DNA of 61,666 nucleotides, from NCBI RefSeq assembly GCF_900142225.1, contig NZ_FRAD01000018.1:1-61666 (forward strand), read 5' to 3'. Source of the DNA: Hathewaya proteolytica DSM 3090. GTDB taxonomy: Bacteria; Bacillota; Clostridia; Clostridiales; Clostridiaceae. The translations under genes were made by a program, and so were the position numbers. Positions 16,555-23,462 of the stretch are shown here, in pieces (position 1 is the stretch's first letter; each line of letters starts with the position of its first letter). The notes beneath the pieces were generated by a model. The model saw only the letters and a list, made by a program, of their open reading frames with translations. It searched no databases and was not told where the DNA came from.

Positions 16555-16726
16555 TTATGGAACCTCCTGAATTTAATAATTTTAAAATACATATATAATA
16601 TTCGCTACTTTAATTGTACTGCATTTATAGAGGATTTTAAACATTTCCATATTGTCGATTTTTAGCAAATGAATTTTGAATACGGAAATTAAAATCACAC
16701 ATAATATGATTAAAGGAGTGAGTAGA

Positions 16727-17632
16727 ATGTTACTAGACACAATTATATATGATCATAGTATGGATGAATTTATTGATATTATCAAAGACGTAAAAAGTAT
16801 GCTACAGGTAAAAAAGATAAACGTAGGAATAGAGGAAAAGGTAGAGGATGGGAGCCACATAGTAAAAATATATTCTGTAACAGACAATGAAGAGGAAAAC
16901 AACAGCATTAGAAGAAGTATAAATTTGTATTTGTCTATGGAAATATATTATATTATGAGCAAGTTATATACAGAAAGTATTCTTAAACAATTTTTAATGG
17001 AAAAATACTTTTTCCTAAACAAAAAAGAAATAAATTATCTTATAGGAAGAGCTGACGAAACCTTAAATTGTGATAAAATAATAATAGAGCCTAAGGGCAT
17101 AAATTATATAAATAGAAAAAACCAAATAATAACACAGATTTTGAATTGTCTAAATGACAACAGAGAGTTTAATATAAATGGATTTATTACTTTTAGAAAG
17201 AATGAAGTGTACAATGAATTCAAAGATATTACCGATGAATTAGTTGAGGATTTTATTGTTGAAAAAGAGTATAAAGAGTTTATAAAACTATTGCGGTATT
17301 TTGTCACCATGCAAGAATGCAAGATTAGTGAGTTAAATATAATAGTTACAAAGGATAAAAATTACTATTTACTAAATAAAAAGGGTGAAGATATAAGAGA
17401 TGATATAATAGGACAATTGCCTTTAAAGGACAAAAAGATAAGTGGAATTATAAATGAAAGCGACCTTATCATAGGTGGATTGATAACAAATGTTCCAAAG
17501 AGGATAGTGATTCATGGTTGCGACAATAACCACGATGATGAGCTTATAAACACCATTAAAGATATATTTATAGACAGAGTGGCATTTTGTCATGGCTGCG
17601 AGTTCTGTAGGATTTACAAACAGTACAATTAA
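16727..17632 (+). CDS. ytxC: YtxC-family putative sporulation protein
   Basis: The 301-residue protein fits the clostridial/bacillar YtxC family: an N-terminal MLLDTIIYDHSMDEF, then VKKINVGIEEKVEDG, a helical middle (MEKYFFLNKKEINYLI), GFITFRKNEVYNEF and KEYKEFIKLLRYFV, and a late NVPKRIVIHG. It ends with a Cys cluster, CHGCEFCRIY. In Bacillus subtilis ytxC lies upstream of thrS-infC; here infC follows directly and thrS is absent. I chose ATG 16727 because TAAAGGAGTGAG lies 7 nt upstream; the in-frame TTG at 16676 has no ribosome site. Molecular function is unknown. Confidence 0.8.
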   Translation: MLLDTIIYDHSMDEFIDIIKDVKSMLQVKKINVGIEEKVEDGSHIVKIYSVTDNEEENNSIRRSINLYLSMEIYYIMSKLYTESILKQFLMEKYFFLNKKEINYLIGRADETLNCDKIIIEPKGINYINRKNQIITQILNCLNDNREFNINGFITFRKNEVYNEFKDITDELVEDFIVEKEYKEFIKLLRYFVTMQECKISELNIIVTKDKNYYLLNKKGEDIRDDIIGQLPLKDKKISGIINESDLIIGGLITNVPKRIVIHGCDNNHDDELINTIKDIFIDRVAFCHGCEFCRIYKQYN

Positions 17633-17669
17633 TCCCCATGTCAGAGATGAAAATAAAATAAAAAAACTA

Positions 17670-17698
17670 TTGACAAAAGAGTAAGTGTGGAGTAGAAT
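17670..17698 (+). promoter_or_regulatory. Promoter of infC-rpmI-rplT
   Basis: TTGACA at 17670-17675 is a consensus -35, and TAGAAT at 17693-17698 lies 17 bp downstream. The inferred start near 17705 gives a leader of about 200 nt before infC. Confidence 0.75.
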
Positions 17699-17704
17699 AA
17701 ATAT

Positions 17705-17902
17705 GTTGTTTAAATAATTCAAGTAGAAATTGTCGTTTCTCACCTTGCAGCATAGCTAGTTAGGTTATCTTTGAATATTAGTCTAGTACTATATACGAGA
17801 GACGGCTTGTGTCGTCTCTTTTTATTTTAAACAATTTTCCAATCTTTATATGCTGTATTAAAAAAAAGATTGGAAATAGGAAAACCTTAGGAGGTGTCTA
17901 AT
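17705..17902 (+). ncRNA. L20-type (infC-rpmI-rplT) autoregulatory leader with attenuator
   Basis: The leader between the promoter and infC ends its structured part with a terminator: AGAGACG (17798-17804) pairs with CGTCTCT (17813-17819) and a TTTTTATTTT tract follows. In Firmicutes, ribosomal protein L20 binds a leader at exactly this place and promotes premature termination. Location and terminator are seen. The L20-binding structure was not folded by me, so the assignment rests on position and on known regulation of the operon. Confidence 0.7.
17797..17828 (+). terminator. Attenuator terminator in the infC leader
   Basis: A seven-base-pair GC-containing stem with an 8-nt loop is followed by a T-rich tract. 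It lies about 75 nt before the infC start, so it must be conditional. Confidence 0.8.
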
Positions 17903-18415
17903 ATAAGCAAGAAGGATATATTGCTAAATGAAGAAATAAATGAAAAGGAAATAAGAGTTGTGTCAGACGATGGTGAGCAGTTAGGTATAATATCATCATC
18001 AGAAGCTTTGAGGATTGCTGAGGAGAGAGAAAAGGACTTAGTTATGATATCGCCTTTAGCTACTCCACCAGTTTGCAAAATAATGGACTATGGAAAGTTT
18101 ATATACGAGCAATCTAAAAAAACAAAAGAAGCAAAGAAAAAGCAGAAGGTCATCAATATAAAGGAAATAAGACTTAGTCCTACTATAGAAGATCATGACA
18201 TTTTAATCAAGGCTAACAATGCTAGAAAATTTTTACTAGATGGAGATAAAGTAAAAGTAACTGTTAGATTTAGGGGCAGGGAAGCTGACTACACTCATAT
18301 CGGTGCAAAAATTCTTGAAAACTTTCTTTCAAAAGTTAACGATGTTTGTGTGGTTGAAAAAGCAGCTAAATTAGAAGGTAGAAATATGATTTTAATTATA
18401 GCTCCTAAGAAATAA
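17903..18415 (+). CDS. infC: Translation initiation factor IF-3, apparent AUA start codon
   Basis: IF-3 binds the 30S subunit and checks start codons. The body shows DDGEQLGIIS, ATPPVCKIMDYGKF-YEQ-KK, KKKQKVINIKEIRLSPTIEDHD and DGDKVKVTVRFRGRE, all family hallmarks. The only AGGAGG (17889-17894) sits 8 nt before an ATA codon at 17903, and starting there gives MSKKDILLNEEI and a normal 170 residues. No ATG is available. A GTG at 17894 overlaps the ribosome site itself and has no site of its own. Rare start codons on infC are known to allow IF-3 to repress its own synthesis. Next gene rpmI follows after 22 nt. Confidence 0.92.
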   Translation: MSKKDILLNEEINEKEIRVVSDDGEQLGIISSSEALRIAEEREKDLVMISPLATPPVCKIMDYGKFIYEQSKKTKEAKKKQKVINIKEIRLSPTIEDHDILIKANNARKFLLDGDKVKVTVRFRGREADYTHIGAKILENFLSKVNDVCVVEKAAKLEGRNMILIIAPKK

Positions 18416-18437
18416 ACCATGTAAGGAGGAATTAATT

Positions 18438-18635
18438 ATGCCAAAAATGAAAACTTGTAGAGGTGCAGCTAAAAGATTCAAAAAAACAGGAACTGGAAAG
18501 TTAAAGAGAGCTAAAGCTTATAAAGGACATTTATTAACTTCTAAGTCCCAGAAGACAAAAAGAAACTTAAGAAAAGCAACTTTAGTTTCAGACTGTCAAG
18601 AAAAAGTAATGAAGAAGTTATTACCATATTTATAA
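18438..18635 (+). CDS. rpmI: 50S ribosomal protein L35 (bL35)
   Basis: The 65-residue, very basic protein begins MPKMKTCRGAAKRFKKTGTG and contains AYKGHLLTSKSQKTKRNLRK, the bL35 signature. It is in the invariant infC-rpmI-rplT order. The ribosome site is AAGGAGGAATT. Confidence 0.97.
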   Translation: MPKMKTCRGAAKRFKKTGTGKLKRAKAYKGHLLTSKSQKTKRNLRKATLVSDCQEKVMKKLLPYL

Positions 18636-18665
18636 TTTAAGAATGGAACTTAGGGAGGTAGTAAG

Positions 18666-19028
18666 ATGGCAAGAGTAAAAGGAGCTTTAAACGCTCGTAA
18701 AAAACATAAAAAAGTATTAAAGCTTGCAAAGGGTTATTATGGCTCAAGAAGCAAGTTATTCAGAACAGCTAACGCTACTGTTATAAGAGCACTTAGCAAT
18801 GCATTTACAGGAAGAAAGTTAAAGAAGAGAGATTTTAGAAAACTTTGGATTGCTAGAATAAATGCAGCTACAAGAATGAACGGAATGTCTTATTCAAGAT
18901 TTATGAACGGTTTAAGATTAGCTGGAGTAGATATCAATAGAAAAATGCTTTCAGAAATAGCGATTAACGATGCAAAAGCTTTTGCAGAATTAGTTGAAGT
19001 TGCAAAAAAACAATTAGAATCTAAATAA
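18666..19028 (+). CDS. rplT: 50S ribosomal protein L20 (bL20)
   Basis: The 120-residue basic protein begins MARVKGALNARKKHKKVLKL and contains AKGYYGSRSKLFRTA and LWIARINAATR-NGMSYSRFMNGL, typical of bL20. It is needed early in 50S assembly and represses its own operon through the leader at 17705-17902. The ribosome site is GGGAGG. A terminator follows at 19061. Confidence 0.97.
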   Translation: MARVKGALNARKKHKKVLKLAKGYYGSRSKLFRTANATVIRALSNAFTGRKLKKRDFRKLWIARINAATRMNGMSYSRFMNGLRLAGVDINRKMLSEIAINDAKAFAELVEVAKKQLESK

Positions 19029-19060
19029 GCATCATTGTTTAAATATACTTTGGTACATCT

Positions 19061-19091
19061 AAAATGCAGCTTTTTTTGGCTGCATTTTTTT
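19061..19091 (+). terminator. Intrinsic terminator after rplT
   Basis: AAAATGCAGC and GCTGCATTTT pair around a T-rich loop, followed by further T residues. It ends the infC operon. Confidence 0.85.
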
Positions 19092-19094
19092 ATG

Positions 19095-19122
19095 TTGAAA
19101 ATATTAAATTAAGTGGTATACT
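19095..19122 (+). promoter_or_regulatory. Promoter of the Ktr-type potassium transporter genes
   Basis: TTGAAA (19095-19100) and TATACT (19117-19122) are separated by 16 bp, directly after the rplT terminator. Confidence 0.55.
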
Positions 19123-19174
19123 ATATGTGATATATTTTTAGTGTGCTAAAATTTAGCATGGAATGGAGACTTAT

Positions 19175-20548
19175 ATGGGAAACGAGGAAAGCTTTTTTAA
19201 AAAGGCTAAACGTCGAAAAAAGATGATATTGCAGCCAGTGCAGATACTAGCCATAGGATTTGCTCTGGTAATTTTAATAGGAGCTATAATACTTACACTG
19301 CCGATTTCTTCAGCTGCCAACAAGGCCACAAACTTTGTAGACTGTCTATTTACTTCAACTTCTTCTGTTTGTGTTACTGGCCTTATAACGAAAGACACTG
19401 CCACGTACTGGAGTACTTTTGGTCAATGCGTTATAATTATTTTAATACAAGTAGGCGGTCTTGGTTTTATGTCTTTTGCCACACTTGTGTTCATGCTGGT
19501 AGGAAAGAAAATTACCTTGAAGGAAAGACTTGTTATGCAGGAAGCTATGAATAGCTTAACCCTACAGGGGTTAGTAAAAATGACGAAGTATATATTAATT
19601 TTTACTTTTTCTATTGAGGGAATTGGTGTTATGATACTAGCCACTCAGTTTATACCTGATTTTGGATTGGGAAAAGGCATAGCATATAGTGTATTTCATG
19701 CCATATCTGCTTTTTGCAATGCTGGATTTGATCTTATGGGAAACTTCAGCAGCCTTACTTCCTATTATGACAATTCAGTGGTTATCATGACCATTTCTTT
19801 CTTAATTATTTCGGGAGGTCTGGGGTTTTATGTGTGGAACGAATTGTACCACCACAGGGAATCCAGTAGATTTACCCTCCACACCAAATTAGTTTTAATT
19901 ACTACTTTCATACTTATAGTAGGGGGAGCCATTTTTATGTTTGTTTTTGAAAGAAATAATGTGCAAACCCTAGGGCCTATGAATATTAAGGATAAGGTTG
20001 TCAACGCTACTTTTGCCTCTGTATCTCCAAGAACAGCAGGATTTAATTCCATAGCTTTGGATAAAATGACTGTGGGAGGAAAGTTTTTGACTACAGTGCT
20101 CATGTTTATAGGCGGTTCTCCTGGTTCCACTGCGGGAGGTATAAAAACCACAACTCTTATTGTGCTTATTTTTGCCATGATATCTACTATAAGATGTAGA
20201 GAGGACGTAGAAATATGTCACAAGAGAATCACAAAGGATATTGTGTATAAAGCAATTTTAGTGGCAATAATGAGCTTTTTATTGATAATTAGTGCTACCT
20301 TTGCTTTGGCTATAACGGAGCATGGATTCAATTTAGAACAAATCGTTTTTGAAGTGGTTTCTGCCTTTGGAACTGTGGGACTTACTTTGGGAATAACTCC
20401 AGAGTTAAGCTCTATGGGCAAGATTGTAATTGCCATATGTATGTATTTTGGGCGATTGGGACCACTAACTATAATACTTGCATTTTCAAGCAGAAGATCT
20501 ATTAAGGGAAAAATAAAATATCCTGAAGAAAAGATACTTGTGGGATAG
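19175..20548 (+). CDS. ktrB: Potassium uptake membrane subunit, TrkH/KtrB family
   Basis: This integral membrane protein of about 457 residues forms the ion path of a Ktr/Trk K+ (Na+-coupled) uptake system. The four pore-loop repeats of the superfamily can be seen: TSTSSVCVTGL, AISAFCNAGFDL, ASVSPRTAGFNSI and SAFGTVGLTLGI, each with the selectivity-filter glycine. The length is nearer KtrB than TrkH. I prefer ATG 19175 (MGNEESFFKKAKRRKKM) over 19163 because TGGAG lies just upstream of it. The regulatory subunit gene follows 13 nt later. Confidence 0.92.
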   Translation: MGNEESFFKKAKRRKKMILQPVQILAIGFALVILIGAIILTLPISSAANKATNFVDCLFTSTSSVCVTGLITKDTATYWSTFGQCVIIILIQVGGLGFMSFATLVFMLVGKKITLKERLVMQEAMNSLTLQGLVKMTKYILIFTFSIEGIGVMILATQFIPDFGLGKGIAYSVFHAISAFCNAGFDLMGNFSSLTSYYDNSVVIMTISFLIISGGLGFYVWNELYHHRESSRFTLHTKLVLITTFILIVGGAIFMFVFERNNVQTLGPMNIKDKVVNATFASVSPRTAGFNSIALDKMTVGGKFLTTVLMFIGGSPGSTAGGIKTTTLIVLIFAMISTIRCREDVEICHKRITKDIVYKAILVAIMSFLLIISATFALAITEHGFNLEQIVFEVVSAFGTVGLTLGITPELSSMGKIVIAICMYFGRLGPLTIILAFSSRRSIKGKIKYPEEKILVG

Positions 20549-20561
20549 GGGAGAGTATATT

Positions 20562-21221
20562 ATGAGCAAAAAACAGTATGTGGTAATTGGACTTGGAAGA
20601 TTTGGAACGTCCATAGCTGAAACTTTATATCAGCTTGGCAACGACGTTCTTGTTATTGATCACGATGACGAAAGAATACAGTTAGTAGCAAATAATGTGA
20701 CTCATGCTATACAAGCAGATGCCACAGATGAAATTGCTTTAAGAGAAGTAGGACTAAGAAATTTTGATGTTGGTATAGTTAGTATAGGTTCAGATATTCA
20801 AGCTAGTATAATGGCTACAATTCTTTTAAAGGAGTTAGGGCTTAAAATGGTAGTTACAAAAGCAACTAACTCTATGCATGCAAAGGTTCTAACAAAAGTT
20901 GGTGCAGACAAAGTTATTTTCCCTGAAAAGGATATGGGAATTAGAGTAGCCCATGGATTGGCCTACTCCAATGTACTAGAATATATAGAGTTGTCACCTA
21001 AACACAGTTTGGCAGAGTTTAGATGTCCTAGGGACTGGTGGGGCAGAACTCTTAAAGAAATTAATGTTCGTATAATCTATGGAATAAACGTCATTGCTAT
21101 AAAAAGGGATGATGAAGTAGATGTGGCTCCAAGTGCCAATGAGGTGTTAAACGAGGACGATGTCATTGTGGCTATTGGAAGTATAGAGGACCTTACAAAA
21201 TTTGAAAACAATATAAAGTAG
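20562..21221 (+). CDS. ktrA: Potassium uptake regulatory subunit, KtrA-type RCK protein
   Basis: The cytoplasmic gating subunit of the preceding channel has 219 residues. The N-terminal Rossmann nucleotide-binding loop VIGLGRFGTSIA is at about residues 8-19, then the acidic switch VIDHDDERI, and QADATDE. A C-terminal TrkA_C domain follows (FRCPRDWWGRTLKEIN ... DEDDVIVAIG-like end NEDDVIVAIG). In this family ATP or ADP binding sets channel activity. I start at 20562 because GGGGAGAG precedes it; the upstream in-frame ATG lies in the ktrB stop region. Confidence 0.93.
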   Translation: MSKKQYVVIGLGRFGTSIAETLYQLGNDVLVIDHDDERIQLVANNVTHAIQADATDEIALREVGLRNFDVGIVSIGSDIQASIMATILLKELGLKMVVTKATNSMHAKVLTKVGADKVIFPEKDMGIRVAHGLAYSNVLEYIELSPKHSLAEFRCPRDWWGRTLKEINVRIIYGINVIAIKRDDEVDVAPSANEVLNEDDVIVAIGSIEDLTKFENNIK

Positions 21222-21234
21222 TAAGGAGATTAAA

Positions 21235-22032
21235 GTGAGATATCAAAACATAGAGAGCAAAAACAATGAAGTTCTAAAAAAGGTGAAGAAATTAAAAGAC
21301 AAAAAATATAGAGATGCTGAAAGGCTTTTTATTGCAGAAGGTATTCGCTTTGTAGAGGAGGCTGTGAAAACACAGTTTCCTCTAAAATATATTTTCGTTT
21401 CAAAGGATCAATATGACAATGAACGCATAAACTCCATATTAAAAGGTGTAGATGATTCAGTATCAGTGAACTTAGTTCCCCATGACCTTTTTAAAGGGAT
21501 TTGCTCTACGGAAAATCCTCAGGGCATATTGGCAGTGGCAAAAACAAACAGTGAGTTTACTCTTGTTTCTCCAAAAGAAAAAAAAGGATTTTATGTTTTT
21601 GTGGACTGCGTGCAGGATCCAGGCAACTTAGGCACCATAATTAGAACGGCTCACGCAGCAGGTGCTTTAGGTGTAATTTTAAGAAAGGGAACTGTGGATT
21701 TATACAATGAAAAGACTTTGAGATCTTCCATGGGTTCTGTGTTTCACCTTCCTGTAATTTGTGATATGGAAAGCGATTATTTGATGGTTTTAAAACATAT
21801 GGGTTACACTATAATAAGCTCATCTTTAGACACAAACAACAATTTTTACAATATTAATTGCAAAAAACCCTTAGTCATTGTTCTTGGCAACGAGGGCAAT
21901 GGCATTAGCTCTGAAATACTTAAAATTAGTGATGAGTTGGTAAAGATACCTATGCCTGGCGGCGCAGAGTCAATGAATGTTGGAGTGGCAGCAGGTATAC
22001 TAATGTACGAAATTGTAAGACAAAATTCCTAA
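21235..22032 (+). CDS. TrmH/SpoU-family RNA 2'-O-methyltransferase
   Basis: The 265-residue SPOUT methyltransferase has an N-terminal substrate-binding domain (RYRDAERLFIAEGIRFVEEA pattern) and the trefoil-knot SAM domain. Motif 1 is VDCVQDPGNLGTIIRTAHAAG, motif 2 VLGNEGNGIS, and motif 3 IPMPGGAESMNVGVAAGIL. It probably methylates rRNA; B. subtilis YsgA is the homologue next to pheST there too. It starts with GTG after AAGGAG and closes with a terminator. Confidence 0.92.
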   Translation: MRYQNIESKNNEVLKKVKKLKDKKYRDAERLFIAEGIRFVEEAVKTQFPLKYIFVSKDQYDNERINSILKGVDDSVSVNLVPHDLFKGICSTENPQGILAVAKTNSEFTLVSPKEKKGFYVFVDCVQDPGNLGTIIRTAHAAGALGVILRKGTVDLYNEKTLRSSMGSVFHLPVICDMESDYLMVLKHMGYTIISSSLDTNNNFYNINCKKPLVIVLGNEGNGISSEILKISDELVKIPMPGGAESMNVGVAAGILMYEIVRQNS

Positions 22033-22036
22033 ATAT

Positions 22037-22073
22037 AAAAACAAGAAGATTGATAAATCCTCTTGTTTTTTCA
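22037..22073 (+). terminator. Intrinsic terminator after the RNA methyltransferase gene
   Basis: The stem AAAACAAGA-GAT / ATC-TCTTGTTTT has a 6-nt loop and a T-run. Its 3' arm overlaps the -35 of the next promoter. Confidence 0.85.
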
Positions 22074-22091
22074 ATTAATTATGTATATAAT
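22063..22091 (+). promoter_or_regulatory. Candidate promoter of pheST
   Basis: TTGTTT (22063-22068) and TATAAT (22086-22091) are 17 bp apart. The -35 is within the preceding terminator. Inferred start near 22098. Confidence 0.45.
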
Positions 22092-22097
22092 TAAACA

Positions 22098-22365
22098 TAG
22101 TTTAATATTTATTTTTAAAAGCTATGAAAAAGAAAAGTAAAAGGAAGTATTCTTTCAGGGAAAATGAGTCATAGACTGAAAGCTCATTTAAGACAATGTC
22201 CTTTGAAGTTCGCTTTGGAGCTCCACTTATGAAATTGTAGTAGTTAGTGGCGGATTACACCGTTAATAGTTTTTGAGGTCTGCTGTGAAATTTAATGCAG
22301 ATTAATTAGGGTGGTACCACGTGGAAAGTTCGTCCCTTAGGGGAGGGCTTATTTTTTTTATATAT
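22098..22365 (+). ncRNA. T-box leader of pheST
   Basis: The T-box core AGGGTGGTACCACG is at 22308-22321, and the competing terminator hairpin GTCCC-ttag-GGGA-GGGC with a T-run follows (about 22328-22363). Upstream sequence forms the tRNA-reading part. A TTC (Phe codon) at 22209-22211 lies in a GAAG-TTC-GC context that fits a specifier loop and fits the pheST genes downstream. Uncharged tRNA-Phe would stabilise the antiterminator and turn on the operon. T-box and terminator are seen; the exact specifier is inferred. Confidence 0.92.
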
Positions 22366-22383
22366 TTTTAAGGAGGAAAAATT

Positions 22384-23403
22384 ATGAAGGAAAAACTGGA
22401 GGCAATAAAGAATAGTGCTGTGGAACAAATAAGTAACTCTTTAATAAAAGAAGAGCTAGAAACCATAAGAGTAAAATTTCTTGGAAAAAAAGGTGAACTG
22501 ACTCAGATATTAAGAGGTATGGGTGGTTTGACAGCAGAAGAGAGACCTATAATCGGAAAACTTGCAAATGACGTTAGAGAATGTATAGAAGAAAATCTTG
22601 ATAAAAAGATATGCAATATAAAAAATAAAGAAAAACAGGAAAAATTAAAGAATGAAATCATTGACATATCTATGCCAGGAATTAAACACGAACTAGGAAA
22701 AAAACATCCTCTTGAACTGACTTTAGATAAAATAAAAAATATATTTCAATCCATGGGATTTGTTACAGAGGAAGGGCCTGAGGTAGAGTACGATCACTAC
22801 AATTTTGAAGCCCTAAATATCCCAAAAGATCACCCAGCAAGAGGTGAGCAAGATACCTTCTACATCAATGATAACCTAGTCTTAAGAACTCAAACATCTG
22901 GTATACAGGTTAGAACCATGGAAAATCAAAAACCGCCTATAAAGATGATAGCGCCTGGTAAGGTATATCGTTCCGATGATTTAGATGCTACTCATTCACC
23001 TATATTTTATCAGATTGAAGGACTTGTTGTAGATAAGAACATCACCATGGCGGATCTTAAGGGAACATTGGATACTTTTATGAAAAAGATGTTTGGAGAC
23101 AAAATGGAGACAAAGTTTAGACCACATCATTTCCCATTTACAGAACCATCAGCTGAGATGGATGCTACCTGTTTCGTATGCGGAGGAAAGGGCTGTAAGG
23201 TATGCAAGGGCTCAGGTTGGATTGAAATTTTGGGTTGTGGCATGGTCCATCCAAAAGTTTTAAGAAATTGTGGCATAGACCCAGAGGTGTACAGTGGATT
23301 TGCTTTTGGTTTTGGTCTTGATAGAATGGTAATGCTTGATTATGCCATAGATGACATAAGGCTTTTATATGAAAGTGATATGAGATTTTTAAATCAGTTT
23401 TAA
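22384..23403 (+). CDS. pheS: Phenylalanyl-tRNA synthetase alpha subunit
   Basis: PheS is the catalytic class II subunit of the (alpha-beta)2 enzyme. The 339 residues show GKKGELTQILRGMG in the N-terminal part, the class II region with RTQTSGIQVRTME, VYRSDDLDATHSPIFYQIEGL, HHFPFTEPSAEMD, a CFVCGGKGCKVCKGSGW segment, and motif 3 GFAFGFGLDRMVML. The ribosome site is AAGGAGGAAAA. It is under T-box control and 59 nt before pheT. Confidence 0.97.
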   Translation: MKEKLEAIKNSAVEQISNSLIKEELETIRVKFLGKKGELTQILRGMGGLTAEERPIIGKLANDVRECIEENLDKKICNIKNKEKQEKLKNEIIDISMPGIKHELGKKHPLELTLDKIKNIFQSMGFVTEEGPEVEYDHYNFEALNIPKDHPARGEQDTFYINDNLVLRTQTSGIQVRTMENQKPPIKMIAPGKVYRSDDLDATHSPIFYQIEGLVVDKNITMADLKGTLDTFMKKMFGDKMETKFRPHHFPFTEPSAEMDATCFVCGGKGCKVCKGSGWIEILGCGMVHPKVLRNCGIDPEVYSGFAFGFGLDRMVMLDYAIDDIRLLYESDMRFLNQF

Positions 23404-23462
23404 AGTTAAAAGGTATTTAAAAAAATAATAAAAATAATTGTGGAAATATTAGGAGGAGACAT

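Noticed and set aside
17894..17902. GTG start of infC
   Set aside because: The GTG overlaps the AGGAGG itself and has no ribosome site upstream; the added three residues are not part of the IF-3 family start.
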